From an uncultured Bacillus sp. (GTDB taxonomy: Bacteria > Bacillota > Bacilli > Bacillales_B > DSM-18226), in contig NZ_CAMLDX010000129.1 of NCBI RefSeq assembly GCF_946478885.1, positions 1-7,564 on the forward strand: a DNA stretch of 7,564 bases, read 5' to 3'. The notes beneath the pieces are model-generated. The model saw only the letters and a list, made by a program, of their open reading frames with translations, searched no databases and was not told where the DNA came from. This document shows, piece after piece, positions 7,042 to 7,564 of the stretch. The position numbers and the translations under genes were made by a program. The first letter of the stretch is position 1. Every line of letters starts with the position of its first letter.

Positions 7042-7564
7042 CTAACTATTATCTACCAAAACGCTGAAGAAAGAGGAGCTAAAACAGCTGTTGTTCATAC
7101 GTTTTCCTGTACACTCAAAAAATACACGTGTTCTAAACCGGTGAGATTCCTGCAACTGTAAGCCCTACGTTTAATGTTTTTCATCTTATGGTTTTTCCCT
7201 TCGAAACATCTATCTGTATAGGGTGTTAATAGTATTGAAGAATTTGATACTGCCTGTTTTCTACTGTTTTAGCTACTTCATGAAAGGATGGGAATGGGCT
7301 ACCCAAGCCAGTTGAATCCATTCAGTTAACAAATGATCAACAGTATCATAATCCGTTGACTTAAAAAATTCCCTAAGAAGCTCTTTTAGATAATAGCAAT
7401 AGACCAAATCGTCTTAAATTTCTAAAAACTCATCTAATTGTGATCGGTATTTTTTCTTATATCCTCATAACTTTTTAGAGGGTAAAATCTTAATTTTTTA
7501 AACCAGTTATTTTTTACGGACCTTGCTCAAAACTTGAGTTCTTTTTAATAACATGGTACTTACC
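7042..7564 (-). pseudogene. Decayed C-terminal part of an ISL3-family transposase
   Basis: No intact frame exists here, but minus-strand translation across frames gives the C-terminal half of an ISL3-type DDE transposase. Reading from the right edge, G-K-Y-H-V-I-K resembles the segment around the second catalytic residue, where an Asp is expected at the Gly. Then come L-S-K-V-R-K-K, K-Y-R-S-Q-L-D-E-F-L-E (7464 leftward), L-K-E-L-L-R-E-F-F, E-W-I-Q-L-A, and after a frameshift near 7282 E-V-A-K-T-V-E-N-R-Q-Y-Q-I-L-Q-Y-Y. A further shift leads to F-E-G-K-N-H-K-M-K-N-I-K-R-R-A-Y, which carries the expected third catalytic Glu (codon 7200-7202). After another shift near 7140, R-F-R-T-R-V-F-F-E-C-T-G-K runs to a TAG at 7042-7044. 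At least four frame changes and several internal stops show it is inactive. The gene's N-terminal part would lie beyond the window. Confidence 0.8.

Noticed and set aside
6984..7047. AGTTAGT (6984-6990) and ACTAACT (7041-7047) as an inverted repeat
   Set aside because: Seven bases at more than 50 bases' distance in AT-rich sequence is expected by chance, and one copy lies at the transposase remnant's stop.
6861..7564. CRISPR array, tRNA or riboswitch in the gene-free right end
   Set aside because: No regularly spaced repeats, cloverleaf arms or conserved aptamer motifs were seen; transposase remnants explain most of the stretch.

Overview
The window is from a low-GC Gram-positive bacterium, most likely a member of the Bacillaceae. 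The reasons are AT-rich coding sequence, AGGAGG-type ribosome binding sites, a classical lipobox on one protein, and no outer-membrane secretin or pilotin gene in what is clearly a Tad (type IVb/Flp) pilus locus. This is inferred from sequence character; no genus can be named.

All intact genes lie on the minus strand and read right to left as one probable operon of about 6.8 kb: cpaB/rcpC-like SAF protein (6860-6150), cpaE/tadZ-like MinD/ParA-type ATPase with a pseudo-receiver domain (6102-4951), tadA/cpaF secretion ATPase (4938-3586), tadB (3589-2663) and tadC (2658-1726) inner-membrane platform proteins, a 68-residue Flp-type prepilin (1653-1447), and a von Willebrand factor A domain lipoprotein (1398-52). 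The intergenic distances are 47, 12, -4, 4, 72 and 48 bases. tadA and tadB overlap by ATGA, and tadB and tadC are 4 bases apart.

Together these encode the core of a Tad pilus machine. The TadA ATPase drives the TadB/TadC platform, which adds the processed Flp pilin to a fibre at the cytoplasmic membrane. TadZ is expected to place the machine in the cell. CpaB sits on the outer face of the membrane. The VWA lipoprotein may act as the surface adhesion or assembly factor that TadG-like VWA proteins supply elsewhere. No prepilin peptidase (TadV/CpaA) and no TadE/F/G pseudopilins are encoded in the window.

Upstream of the operon (6861-7564) there is no intact gene. Bases 7042-7564 hold the decayed C-terminal part of an ISL3-family transposase on the minus strand, broken by several frameshifts and stops. 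A possible remnant IS end lies near 7020. Between that and cpaB are about 160 AT-rich bases that should contain the operon promoter, although no convincing sigma-A site can be read. The left edge (1-51) is the short region after the last gene and ends in what may be half of a terminator hairpin.
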